Shown: one piece after another, positions 1 through 6,946 of the stretch
How the letters are laid out: each line of letters starts with the position of its first letter
Numbering within the stretch: the stretch's first letter is position 1
From: Bacillota bacterium
GTDB taxonomy: Bacteria; Eremiobacterota; SpSt-956; JAKJGF01
Reading direction: 5' to 3'
Length of the DNA stretch: 21,714 nucleotides
Assembly: GCA_029555925.1 (NCBI GenBank)
Contig: JAKPQU010000556.1
Span: forward strand, 1-21,714
Program-made: the position numbers and the translations under genes
Notes under the pieces: generated by a model
Databases searched by the model: none
What the model was told of the DNA's origin: nothing
Seen by the model: the letters and a program-made list of their open reading frames with translations, nothing else

Positions 1-603
1 GTTATTATTCCCAATATGGCTCCTTATATCAAACGATTGAATGAAAGACTGGGCTATAAGGCTATACGCAATAAAAAGATTGGCCGTGAAGCAGGCTACT
101 TTTTTGAGACAGAAAATTTCAGAGGGAAACAACTGATACCATACCATATGGATAAAAGAAAATTTACCTGTACCTGGTCCAAAGGCAATAAAGTTCTCTT
201 TTTCACCCATCCCGATTGTGACTGGGAAGTAGTAAATTATTTGAAGAGTAAAAATATATGGCCCATTCCCGTGTATTATAAAAAAGAGCTGAAGAATTTC
301 TCCGGTAAATTTAATCCTAAATTGATCATCTTCGATGGAGAGAAAAGGGGAGACGAACTGGATTTATTCGGAATGCCACCTGTAGAAGATAATAAAATAC
401 CTTTTATGAATTTTTTCATGAGAGATGACGGTACTGTAGAGATATGGAATGAAGAAGAGAAAAGCTATTATAAGGATATAGAGGAATTTTCCGAATATCT
501 CTCTCTGTATCTGAGTAAGATTAAACAGGTAGAAGAAGATATTGAGGAAGAAGATGAACAGGAAGAATGGGAAGAAGAATTTGACCTTCTTGAATTGACA
601 TAA
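1..603 (+). CDS. C-terminal part of an unrecognised protein (5' end outside window)
   Basis: The reading frame is open from base 1 to the TAA at 601-603, giving at least 200 residues. The first ATG (16) has no Shine-Dalgarno sequence before it, and the five codons upstream are also open, so the gene most likely begins outside the window. I recognise no family. The visible part is soluble, with no signal peptide or membrane segment. It has a basic start (RLNERLGYKAIRNKKIGRE) and a mixed alpha/beta middle with hydrophobic strands such as KVLFFTH and KLIIFDG. The last 30 or so residues are very acidic, dominated by E and D. The next gene on this strand is about 200 nt away, so they are probably not translationally coupled. 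Function unknown. Confidence 0.6.
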   Translation, partial: VIIPNMAPYIKRLNERLGYKAIRNKKIGREAGYFFETENFRGKQLIPYHMDKRKFTCTWSKGNKVLFFTHPDCDWEVVNYLKSKNIWPIPVYYKKELKNFSGKFNPKLIIFDGEKRGDELDLFGMPPVEDNKIPFMNFFMRDDGTVEIWNEEEKSYYKDIEEFSEYLSLYLSKIKQVEEDIEEEDEQEEWEEEFDLLELT

Positions 604-800
604 TTAACAAAAATATTTATACTTTTATTAGAGGGCCCCATGCAGAGGGTTTGATAGTTTTTTTATTATTTATATGAGAAACGTGAAGGGTGAAGAGTAA
701 AGGGTGAAGGGAAAATAAGTTCACATTCTTCGTTGTGACCACCAGGTTATGGCTGTTAGTGGTGAATTAACTCTGATAACTCACACTTATGAGGGAATTT
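604..800. other. Intergenic gap with a heptamer tandem repeat
   Basis: I see no gene in this gap. It holds four head-to-tail 7-nt units at 683-710 (GTGAAGG, GTGAAGA, GTAAAGG, GTGAAGG). These belong to the repeat family found in most gaps of this window. No convincing terminator or promoter was recognised. Confidence 0.5.
683..711. repeat. Heptamer tandem repeat, GTGAAGG type
   Basis: There are four contiguous 7-nt units at 683-689, 690-696, 697-703 and 704-710, three of the form GTGAAGR and one GTAAAGG. The unit fits the GTRANNN pattern shared by the other intergenic heptamer arrays here. Confidence 0.65.
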
Positions 801-1475
801 ATGGACAGATTTTTTACCGGACAATCAGATGAAGAAAAATGGGCTTTTGAAAGAGAAAAAATGGTTTCTACACAGATAGAAGCAAGAGGTGTAAGAGACC
901 AGAGAGTTCTTCAGGCTATGAGAGATGTTAAAAGACATATATTTGTGCCAGATGATATGAAAACCAGAGCTTATACTGATAACCCTTTACCTGTAGGATA
1001 CGGACAGACTATATCTCAGCCATATATCGTTGCCTTTATGACAGAAGCCCTGGAAACAAAAGAAGAACATAATATTCTGGAAATAGGCACAGGCTGCGGT
1101 TATCAATCTGCTGTAATTGCTTCTATTGTTAAAGGAGTCTATACGGTAGAAATAGTGGAAGAACTTTATAAAAAATCAAGTGAATTGTTACAAAAATCCG
1201 GTTATCTTAATGTTGAATGTAAATATGGAGACGGTTATGAAGGATGGCCTGAATATGCTCCTTTTGATGGTATTATAATAACTGCAGCACCTCCAAGATT
1301 ACCTGTTAATCTTTTTGAACAACTGAAGGTTGGCGGTAAGATGATAGTTCCTGTAGGAGGCGGATGGCATCAAGAACTTAAAAGTATAACTAAAAAACCT
1401 GAAGGTCTATATACGGAATTTTTACTCGATGTCCGTTTTGTTCCTATGATAGGTGAGATAGAAAGGCAGATATAA
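801..1475 (+). CDS. pcm: Protein-L-isoaspartate O-methyltransferase
   Basis: This enzyme transfers a methyl group from S-adenosylmethionine to isoaspartyl residues in aged proteins, starting their repair in the cytoplasm. The family signature is clear: an N-terminal helix with VSTQIEARGVRDQRVLQAM, the substrate-loop motif GYGQTISQP (residues about 66-74), SAM motif I LEIGTGCGYQ (about 93-102) followed by the acidic TVEIVEEL, and a late PFDGIIITAAPPRLP strand. The length of 224 residues is normal for the family. An ATG at 789 is in frame, but the ATG at 801 has GAGGG at 791-795 with 5 nt spacing, so I choose 801. The stop lies 2 nt before the kinase start, so the two genes are probably co-transcribed and translationally coupled. 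Confidence 0.93.
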   Translation: MDRFFTGQSDEEKWAFEREKMVSTQIEARGVRDQRVLQAMRDVKRHIFVPDDMKTRAYTDNPLPVGYGQTISQPYIVAFMTEALETKEEHNILEIGTGCGYQSAVIASIVKGVYTVEIVEELYKKSSELLQKSGYLNVECKYGDGYEGWPEYAPFDGIIITAAPPRLPVNLFEQLKVGGKMIVPVGGGWHQELKSITKKPEGLYTEFLLDVRFVPMIGEIERQI

Positions 1476-1477
1476 AC

Positions 1478-2329
1478 ATGGATGAACATGATAAAAATAA
1501 ACTGGCAGGAAGATATTATCTTGTACAAAAAATAGGTAAAGGAGGTATGGGGGAAGTATTTAAAGCAAAAGATCTGCTTGAAAATAGAATAGTTGCGGTA
1601 AAACTACTCCATCCCCATCTGCAGTTCGGTAAATATATATCAAGATTTAAAAGAGAAGCAGAGTATCTGTCGAAATTATCCCATCCGAATATAGTTAAAT
1701 TTTATTCTCTTGAGCAGGATGAAAAAAATATTTTTCTGGTTATGGAATATATTGTAGGGAGAAAAATAAAAACCTATATAAAACTTTCTCCCACACCTGT
1801 GGAAGATGTACTGAAATGTGCAATTCAGATATGTGATTCCCTTGATTATGCACATTCTATGAATATGATACACAGGGATATAAAACCTGAAAATATTCTT
1901 ATTGATTCAGAACTGAATATAAAAATACTGGATTTCGGTATAGCAAAAGGTATGCCGAAAGAAACGAAGTTAACCGAACCGGGAACACTCATAGGAACAG
2001 TTCAGTATCTGGCTCCGGAATATATACAGGGAGAACAGTTAACCAGTGTGTCGGATTTATATTCTCTTGGTGTAACTCTATATGAACTTCTTACCGAACA
2101 ACTGCCTTTTTCCGAAAGTAAATCAAATGAGGTTTTTTTCCCCCAGTTATTCGAAACACCTGTTCCTCCTACAAAGGTTAATAAAAATATACCGCCTGAA
2201 TTAGAAATGACCCTTATTAAATTACTCGATAAAAATCCTGCCAGAAGATTTGAAAGTGCAAAAAAACTTAAAGATCGACTCAAGGTTATTTTGATGAGCC
2301 ATAGTCTGAAGGAAAATCGTCAGGAATAG
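1478..2329 (+). CDS. Soluble Hanks-type Ser/Thr protein kinase
   Basis: This is a eukaryotic-like Ser/Thr kinase catalytic domain of 283 residues that phosphorylates protein substrates in the cytoplasm. All key elements are present: glycine loop GKGGMGEVFKA (20-30), ATP-binding K42 in VAVKLL, catalytic HRDIKPENIL (132-141), metal-binding DFG (152-154), APE (179-181) and the DLYSLGVTLYELLT F-helix (193-206). There is almost nothing outside the kinase fold: no transmembrane segment, PASTA repeat or sensor domain. Input and targets must therefore come from elsewhere. It begins 2 nt after the pcm stop, with GAAAGG at 1461-1466 as a distant ribosome site. It is followed by a 28-bp palindrome and then a convergent gene. 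Confidence 0.93.
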   Translation: MDEHDKNKLAGRYYLVQKIGKGGMGEVFKAKDLLENRIVAVKLLHPHLQFGKYISRFKREAEYLSKLSHPNIVKFYSLEQDEKNIFLVMEYIVGRKIKTYIKLSPTPVEDVLKCAIQICDSLDYAHSMNMIHRDIKPENILIDSELNIKILDFGIAKGMPKETKLTEPGTLIGTVQYLAPEYIQGEQLTSVSDLYSLGVTLYELLTEQLPFSESKSNEVFFPQLFETPVPPTKVNKNIPPELEMTLIKLLDKNPARRFESAKKLKDRLKVILMSHSLKENRQE

Positions 2330-2385
2330 CTATTACGGTAATAGAGGATTGCCTTTGAAAACAAGGTTTTAGAATCCGTTACTCC

Positions 2386-2413
2386 CGTCACGCGTTACGC
2401 GTAACGCGTGACG
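2386..2413. repeat. Perfect 28-bp palindrome built of heptamers
   Basis: The 28 bases equal their own reverse complement. The left half is GTCACGC then GTTACGC, and the right half is GTAACGC then GTGACG. The palindrome sits between the convergent ends of the kinase (2329) and the MCE gene (2419). As RNA it could fold into a strong hairpin from either strand. No T-run follows on either side, so a classical intrinsic terminator is not proven. Confidence 0.7.
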
Positions 2414-2418
2414 ATAAT

Positions 2419-3906
2419 TTAAAATTTGATTCCGAAACCCATCTTTAATTTTTTCTCTTCAAGTACATCGTCTACTCCGAAGACCAGTTCGAAATTATCC
2501 TGAATCTTATAACGGCCTTTTACATCTATAAAAGCATTTCTTTCGCTGAAATCAAATACATCCATAGAAAGGGTTGTTTTATCTCCTACTTTGTAGTCCA
2601 ATCCTGCACCAAGAGAGGATTTCACTATTCCACCTCTGAATGTCAGATCGGTTGTTATTATTTTCCCCAGCTGTGCATTTACAGTGCTTCTTTCTGAATT
2701 TACATCAGCCACACCGAGGGTTAAAAATTTGTCTCTTTTCTTGTTACTATCGGATAAAAATAGATTTGCGTTGAGGTCCCCGTAGAAATTATCATTACTT
2801 CTTGTTATTATTACTTCGTATTCTGCTTTTATTTCTGTGTCATCCTGTTTCTCTTCCTGTACATAACCGAGCATACCGGTTAAGGTTCCGTCCAGCCTGG
2901 CCATAGCTTTTCTTATGGAGGATGTTATTTGTTTTATATCATTCTGATACATAGAGCCTTTCTCAGAAAAGGCCAGCAGTTCCTGTGCCCCTTCCTCTGT
3001 AAACATACAGCTTTCCCTGAGGGAAAGGAGAACCAGCCTGATTTTCGGGGGAATACCTTTCTCAGGGTCAAGGTTTGCTGTGATTTTATCTACTATCATG
3101 CACAGGTCATCGGTAGACTTTTTTAGCTCCCCTATTATTATAGATATATCCTGTCCAAATCTGTTTACTTTTTTATCCGTATGTCTCACACTATAAGATA
3201 CACCTTTGAGAAAAATTCTGATGTTATTTCTTATACCTCTTGCCATAACAGACATGTCAGATGTTAAAGCATAGAGGCTGTTCTGCAGATTTTCAGAAAA
3301 TAAGTTGATACTGTCTTCAGATGCAAGAATAGTTTTATTTAGATTTTCTGTACCCTTTCTTATATTAATTACCTTTGTTTTTACTTCTTTTTTGAATTTT
3401 TCATCGGCTATTATATTATTAATTTTTTCAGTTTTGCCCTTTATATTGCCAATATTTTTATTGAAAGCAACCAGTCTTATTTTGAGTATTCTAAAATTGT
3501 CTGCCATACTGAGAAGAGTAACACCTTCTATTTCCATTTCCGGTTTAACCATAGAAGATGCGGAAGGGTCCGGTTCTATAGCCACCCATTTATCACCTAT
3601 AAGTCCGCTCTGTATGGTAAAAATACTGTTTTGAGGTATTTCCTGATTTTCGTCGATTTTCAGGGTTACTCTTGCTTTCTGTGTTTTACTTGAAAAGGTT
3701 ATTTCTCCTACTTCGCCTATTGCTACACCCTTCAGCTTTACAACCGATTTATCTCTCAATCCGTTTATATTATCCCACATTACATAGATTTTATATCTCT
3801 TCGGTTCGGGAGGAGTTATAAGTTTGCTTACAAAAATTATATAGTAAACACTAAGAAATAAACTGATAGATATAATTCCTATTTTTGCTTCTCTACTTAA
3901 TCCCAT
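2419..3906 (-). CDS. MCE/MlaD-family lipid-transport protein with beta-rich C-terminus
   Basis: MCE proteins carry lipids between the inner and outer membrane. There is one N-terminal membrane anchor (about residues 8-28, IGIISISLFLSVYYIIF) and then one MCE domain (about 38-125) with the expected NINGLRDKSVVKLKGVAIGEV and IQSGLIGDKWVAIEP segments. A long, mostly helical region (about 130-345) follows. The last 130 or so residues look like about ten alternating beta strands and end in GFGIKF. As I recall, MlaD-like proteins of Desulfuromonas-type deltaproteobacteria have a similar tail. The frame extends to a GTG at 3921, but the ATG at 3906 has GGTGA about 8 nt upstream and gives a typical MGLSREAKIGI start, so I use it (495 aa). 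No permease or ATPase partner is adjacent. The TPR lipoprotein lies 73 nt upstream on the same strand. Confidence 0.85.
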   Translation of the reverse strand: MGLSREAKIGIISISLFLSVYYIIFVSKLITPPEPKRYKIYVMWDNINGLRDKSVVKLKGVAIGEVGEITFSSKTQKARVTLKIDENQEIPQNSIFTIQSGLIGDKWVAIEPDPSASSMVKPEMEIEGVTLLSMADNFRILKIRLVAFNKNIGNIKGKTEKINNIIADEKFKKEVKTKVINIRKGTENLNKTILASEDSINLFSENLQNSLYALTSDMSVMARGIRNNIRIFLKGVSYSVRHTDKKVNRFGQDISIIIGELKKSTDDLCMIVDKITANLDPEKGIPPKIRLVLLSLRESCMFTEEGAQELLAFSEKGSMYQNDIKQITSSIRKAMARLDGTLTGMLGYVQEEKQDDTEIKAEYEVIITRSNDNFYGDLNANLFLSDSNKKRDKFLTLGVADVNSERSTVNAQLGKIITTDLTFRGGIVKSSLGAGLDYKVGDKTTLSMDVFDFSERNAFIDVKGRYKIQDNFELVFGVDDVLEEKKLKMGFGIKF

Positions 3907-3957
3907 AGTTTTTTTCACCACAATTAATGATTGAATATAACAGGGTATTACCTACTT

Positions 3958-3971
3958 TTCACTATTCACTA
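3958..3971. repeat. Short heptamer repeat, TTCACTA x2
   Basis: There are two exact tandem TTCACTA units (reverse complement TAGTGAA) just downstream of the TPR lipoprotein stop. They match the unit style of the array at 12448-12461. Confidence 0.45.
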
Positions 3972-3979
3972 TAATTAAA

Positions 3980-4939
3980 TTATTTTTCTTTAAGTTTTTC
4001 TATATAGTCCTGCGCTCTTTCAATCCATGGATTATCAGTATCCTTTTTGTGTTGTTCAATATAGATATTGAAATTTTTCAATGCTTTTTCTCTGTCTTTT
4101 AAATTATAATAAGTAACACCCAGGTCATAATAAACTTCCCTGTAAGAAGGGTCTATTTTTAATAATTCATTGAATTGTTCTATGGCTTTATTATATTCTC
4201 CTTTTTCATGATAATTCAGGGCGAGATTATAATGGGAGTCACTATGAGAGGGATTTATTTCTATGGCCTTCAGATAGCAGTCATTTGAGTTTTTTATATC
4301 TCCTAGCTTATAGTACACATTGCCCATATTATAAAAGGCATTCAGATTATTTGGTTCGATTTCCAGGGATTTTTTATAGTATTCCAGTGCTTTTTCATAG
4401 TTTTCTTTATCTTTATAAATATTTCCAAGGTTATAATAGGATTGAAATTTACCGGGATTAAGGGCGATTGCTTTCTGAAAATTTTTTATGCCAAGATTCA
4501 GCTTGTTCTGACTATGGTATATAAGACCGAGATAAAAATAATTCAGACTGTCATCGGGTCTGTGTCTTATCGCAAGAATATAGTATTTTGCAGATTCATC
4601 ATATTTTTGCAAATTATAAAAGATATTGGCCATTACACATAGAGCATTATAATAAGTTTCACTGTCTTCTTTATTTTTTTTAAGAATCTTCTGAAATTCT
4701 TCTGTTGCCTTTTTATAGTCTTTTTCATTGAAATAGGCTATTCCTTTTATTATTGCACTATCTTTTATCCGTGCTGTTAAATCGGGATCCAGATGAGTCT
4801 CTGCCTGATTTATCTTTGCCTCTGCAGTTTTTTCCGGAACAGGTATGACTGCAGGGGTCTGATTGTTTTTCGTTTCCTTTTTACATCCGAAAAACAAAAG
4901 TGAGAATAAAGCTAATAAAATCAGTATTTTTTTAATAAT
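3980..4939 (-). CDS. TPR-repeat lipoprotein, probable ATT start
   Basis: This is an exported TPR scaffold protein, probably lipid-anchored; its partners are unknown. The first ordinary start codon in frame is a TTG at 4897, which would begin inside the signal peptide at LFFGCKK and lacks a ribosome site. Extending 14 codons upstream gives a complete lipoprotein signal, KKILILLALFSLLFFGC. It begins at ATT 4939-4937, placed 8 nt after a strong GGGAGGG. I therefore propose initiation at ATT, giving 319 residues. After the Cys comes a charged, proline-containing linker, then about seven TPR units, for example SYYNLGNIYKDKENYEKALE and AFYNMGNVYYKLGD. The MCE gene follows on the same strand 73 nt downstream and may be co-transcribed. 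A sequencing error turning ATG into ATT is the alternative. Confidence 0.82.
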   Translation of the reverse strand: MIKKILILLALFSLLFFGCKKETKNNQTPAVIPVPEKTAEAKINQAETHLDPDLTARIKDSAIIKGIAYFNEKDYKKATEEFQKILKKNKEDSETYYNALCVMANIFYNLQKYDESAKYYILAIRHRPDDSLNYFYLGLIYHSQNKLNLGIKNFQKAIALNPGKFQSYYNLGNIYKDKENYEKALEYYKKSLEIEPNNLNAFYNMGNVYYKLGDIKNSNDCYLKAIEINPSHSDSHYNLALNYHEKGEYNKAIEQFNELLKIDPSYREVYYDLGVTYYNLKDREKALKNFNIYIEQHKKDTDNPWIERAQDYIEKLKEK

Positions 4940-5058
4940 TTCTTTTTCCCTCCCGGCCTTTGTTATACAATCTTATTACGAGTGTAGCTGCAAAAACTAT
5001 AGAATATTTAGCGAGGACATCAACCTTTGTTGAAGAATCTTATCAGGAGTCTGACAGG

Positions 5059-5107
5059 TTCTGTGTAAACTTATCAGAAAAAAACGTTACCCGGATTTTA
5101 CACAGAA
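5059..5107. repeat. Inverted repeat, 11-bp arms (TTCTGTGTAAA)
   Basis: Perfect 11-nt arms at 5059-5069 (TTCTGTGTAAA) and 5097-5107 (TTTACACAGAA) enclose a 27-nt loop. It lies just after the stop of the RHH gene at 5120. A near-twin lies at 5812-5861, on the other side of the two small genes. Confidence 0.65.
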
Positions 5108-5119
5108 TTTATGAACCCC

Positions 5120-5335
5120 CTATTTTTCTTTAGATTCTTCAAAAACCATTTTCCTGGCAATTTTTTCGAAAATATCCTGACTTGTCCATGGTTCAACGGG
5201 ATGATTCTTGAAAAATTCAATCAGGGCAGATCTGAGTATTTCTTCTTTTGTTTTTTTACTTGTAGCAGAATATTTATCCAGAGCTTTCGCTAGTTCAGGC
5301 GGAAGATAAAATTCTATTTTACTCTTCTTATTCAT
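5120..5335 (-). CDS. Ribbon-helix-helix (CopG/Arc-like) DNA-binding protein
   Basis: This 71-residue protein resembles the CopG/Arc/MetJ fold. A short basic beta strand, KIEFYLPPELAKAL (6-19), is followed by two helices around KKTKEEILRSALIEFF (27-42). Proteins of this type dimerise and insert the strand pair into the DNA major groove, often repressing their own promoter. The C-terminal tail (VEPWTSQDIFEKIARKMVFE) is not part of the core fold. An antitoxin role is possible, but I see no toxin partner: the gene upstream on the same strand encodes a zinc-ribbon membrane protein. The start has no clear Shine-Dalgarno, but a strong promoter lies about 90 nt upstream (5427-5454). Confidence 0.7.
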   Translation of the reverse strand: MNKKSKIEFYLPPELAKALDKYSATSKKTKEEILRSALIEFFKNHPVEPWTSQDIFEKIARKMVFEESKEK

Positions 5336-5353
5336 TACTTTTTTATATTTTGA

Positions 5354-5395
5354 AAAACAGGAATTTATTATAAAATAACCGGAAACCTCTGTTTT
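5354..5395 (-). promoter_or_regulatory. Inverted repeat in the RHH gene leader, possible operator
   Basis: Arms AAAACAG (5354-5360) and CTGTTTT (5389-5395) form a 7-bp inverted repeat between the predicted promoter and the start codon of the RHH protein. RHH repressors often bind such symmetric sites, so self-repression is plausible. It is weak evidence because 7-bp AT-rich symmetry occurs by chance. Confidence 0.25.
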
Positions 5396-5426
5396 CCCAA
5401 ACTATCTCCTATTATTAGATTTCATT

Positions 5427-5454
5427 ATTATATCATGTAAGCTCATTAAGTCAA
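5427..5454 (-). promoter_or_regulatory. Sigma-70-type promoter for the RHH gene
   Basis: On the minus strand TTGACT (5454-5449) is followed by a 16-nt spacer and TATAAT (5432-5427), preceded by TGA as in an extended -10. Transcription would start near 5420, leaving a leader of about 85 nt before the ATG at 5335. Confidence 0.6.
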
Positions 5455-5506
5455 GATTATATGGAATTTCTGAGTGAACCGGTGGGGAGAAAACATTTCA
5501 GGAAAT

Positions 5507-5794
5507 TCAGAAAATTTTTAAATATTTCAATAATACAAGTATGACAGTTGTACTTCCAAGTAAGAAAAAAAATATGATTGATAAACACTGAAAGAGAAAT
5601 TTTTTATATTCCCGTTTCCTGAGCCTTTTCATATAATAATTGCTTTTTGAAAGAGTTAAGAGAAATTCATCAGGTGAATCGTATGATACGAGTTTTAACT
5701 GCTTTTTCTCCGGGTGTAAATCTGCTGCACAGTTATAGCAGTAATGATTGCTTATTAAATTTTTTTTCCTGCAGAGAGGACATTTTATTTCCAT
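5507..5794 (-). CDS. Small zinc-ribbon protein with C-terminal membrane segment
   Basis: This 95-residue protein has four cysteines in a zinc-ribbon spacing near its start (C5-x2-C8 and C19-x2-C22, in CPLCRKK and HYCYNCAADL). A basic stretch (YYMKRLRKREYKKF, about 53-66) comes next, then one hydrophobic helix (about 70-92, LSIIFFFLLGSTTVILVLL). With the positive side before the helix, the ribbon should face the cytoplasm. The role is unknown; such proteins often tether or regulate others. It is upstream of the RHH gene on the same strand with a 171-nt gap. No clear ribosome site precedes the ATG. Confidence 0.7.
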   Translation of the reverse strand: MEIKCPLCRKKNLISNHYCYNCAADLHPEKKQLKLVSYDSPDEFLLTLSKSNYYMKRLRKREYKKFLFQCLSIIFFFLLGSTTVILVLLKYLKIF

Positions 5795-5811
5795 AAATTT
5801 TTCGACTGAAA

Positions 5812-5861
5812 TCCTGTGTAAATCTCATTAGCTCCCTTTTTTACGACAGGTTTACACAGGA
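5812..5861. repeat. Inverted repeat, 11-bp arms (TCCTGTGTAAA)
   Basis: Perfect arms at 5812-5822 (TCCTGTGTAAA) and 5851-5861 (TTTACACAGGA) enclose a 28-nt loop. It lies immediately upstream of the zinc-ribbon gene and matches the element at 5059-5107 in arm sequence and spacing. Confidence 0.65.
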
Positions 5862-5912
5862 CATCTTATAGTCTCAATTTTTTTCTCCTTTATAGAGTTA
5901 TGGCACTTAATC

Positions 5913-5921
5913 TGATATAAT
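5913..5921 (+). promoter_or_regulatory. Extended -10 promoter for the LolA-like gene
   Basis: TGATATAAT is a perfect extended -10 (TGN-TATAAT). No good -35 hexamer is seen at the right distance, which is usual for extended -10 promoters. Transcription would start near 5928 and give a leader of about 120 nt that contains the 26-nt repeated element. Confidence 0.5.
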
Positions 5922-5971
5922 ATTACCGGGGTAAGCAATACATATATGCTCCAGTGACGGGGAGTAAAACC

Positions 5972-5997
5972 TTTATTATATGCTTATGCTCAGGTCA
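5972..5997 (+). repeat. 26-nt repeated leader element, copy 1
   Basis: This is identical over 26 nt to 9648-9673; it begins TTTATTATATGC and ends GCTCAGGTCA. Flanking bases are partly alike too: both copies have GTGAC and a GGAG-like stretch just upstream. Copy 1 lies 52 nt before the ATG at 6050, inside the predicted leader. Confidence 0.7.
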
Positions 5998-6049
5998 GTA
6001 AAATTATAACAGCGATACATTAAAACATTCGAAAGGAGCACAACCTGTT

Positions 6050-6898
6050 ATGAGTAAAAAGTTCTCAATAATCGTATTAATTATGTTTTTGCTTTCATCT
6101 AACATTTTCGCAGGAGAAGTAAAATCTCCTGCAGAGTTATTCACTAAAATGCAGAAAGCCTATAAAGCCATTGACAGTTACAGTTATACAAATGATCAGG
6201 GGGAGTATGATACCTTTAACAAGGAATATCAGAAAGAAACTGCAAAAAACTACAGTGATTATAATTCTAAATACGGTGACGGAAAAAACTCCAATGTTTC
6301 TGATAAGCCCGAATATAAAAGAGGAAACTATGAAGTAAAATTCTGTAAACCCTATGGTATAAGAATGAAGATTATATCTTCTGATTATACACCTTCTGTA
6401 TTAAATAACGCTGAATTTATATACAGACCTGGCAGTGATCCTAAAAATTTCACTGTTAAAATAATGGGACTGGGTTTTATCCCCCTGGAATTTCAGAGGG
6501 ACGTGCAGAAAGAGAATACCGGGGATTTTCTGGTAATGAACTGGACTGTTGATTTACTTCAACTGGATTATTTTTTTAAGAATGGCTCTCCTGCCATGGT
6601 ACAGGAAAAAAATAAGATTGATAACAGAGACACATATATACTGGAGTTTAAATTTGCAAAAGATGTTAAACCATCTGTTCCTAAATATAATCTGGGAGAT
6701 ATACCGTCACAGGTTAAATTTAAGATCGATTATACCCTGGGGAGTCTGGAAAGGGTAAAATATTCTTCCGTAAAATACTGGGTAGACAAAAAAGATCTGA
6801 TAATTATAAAAAGAGAAGAATATATAGGCGGCAAATTACATTCCACAAGGCTCTTTAAAAATATAAGTCTTAACAGTGTAAAGAAAAGTGATATTTAA
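6050..6898 (+). CDS. Secreted LolA-like (outer-membrane lipoprotein-sorting fold) protein
   Basis: The protein has 282 residues. An N-terminal signal peptide (KKFSIIVLIMFLLSSNIFAG, cleavage near 21) sends it out of the cytoplasm. The start AELFTKMQKAYKAIDSYSY and the late YWVDKKDLIIIKREEYIGG plus STRLFKNISLN match the general pattern of LolA-fold proteins, in which a half-barrel binds lipid or lipoprotein. The sequence is too divergent to call true LolA; a DUF1571-type relative is equally likely. AAAGGAG (6031-6037) lies 12 nt before the ATG, a somewhat long spacing. The gene is monocistronic: it has its own promoter and ends at a hairpin shared with the convergent thioredoxin/PDZ gene. Confidence 0.65.
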   Translation: MSKKFSIIVLIMFLLSSNIFAGEVKSPAELFTKMQKAYKAIDSYSYTNDQGEYDTFNKEYQKETAKNYSDYNSKYGDGKNSNVSDKPEYKRGNYEVKFCKPYGIRMKIISSDYTPSVLNNAEFIYRPGSDPKNFTVKIMGLGFIPLEFQRDVQKENTGDFLVMNWTVDLLQLDYFFKNGSPAMVQEKNKIDNRDTYILEFKFAKDVKPSVPKYNLGDIPSQVKFKIDYTLGSLERVKYSSVKYWVDKKDLIIIKREEYIGGKLHSTRLFKNISLNSVKKSDI

Positions 6899-6909
6899 CA
6901 GGGGAACGT

Positions 6910-6937
6910 GTAGAGACAGCCTGTGGCCTGTCTCTAC
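6910..6937. terminator. Hairpin between convergent genes
   Basis: A perfect 10-bp stem (GTAGAGACAG at 6910-6919, CTGTCTCTAC at 6928-6937) has an 8-nt loop. It sits 12 nt after the LolA-like stop and 10 nt after the stop of the minus-strand gene, the ideal place for a two-way terminator. No T-run of terminator length follows on either strand, so it could instead be a REP-like repeat. Confidence 0.5.
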
Positions 6938-6946
6938 ATAACATAA

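Noticed and set aside
5365..5405. Short upstream peptide (TTG start after GGAG) in the RHH leader, minus strand
   Set aside because: Only about ten codons with a weak start codon; no way to separate it from chance.
5120..5794. Toxin-antitoxin pair
   Set aside because: The RHH protein could be an antitoxin, but the neighbour is a zinc-ribbon membrane protein unlike any toxin I know, and the gap between them is 171 nt.
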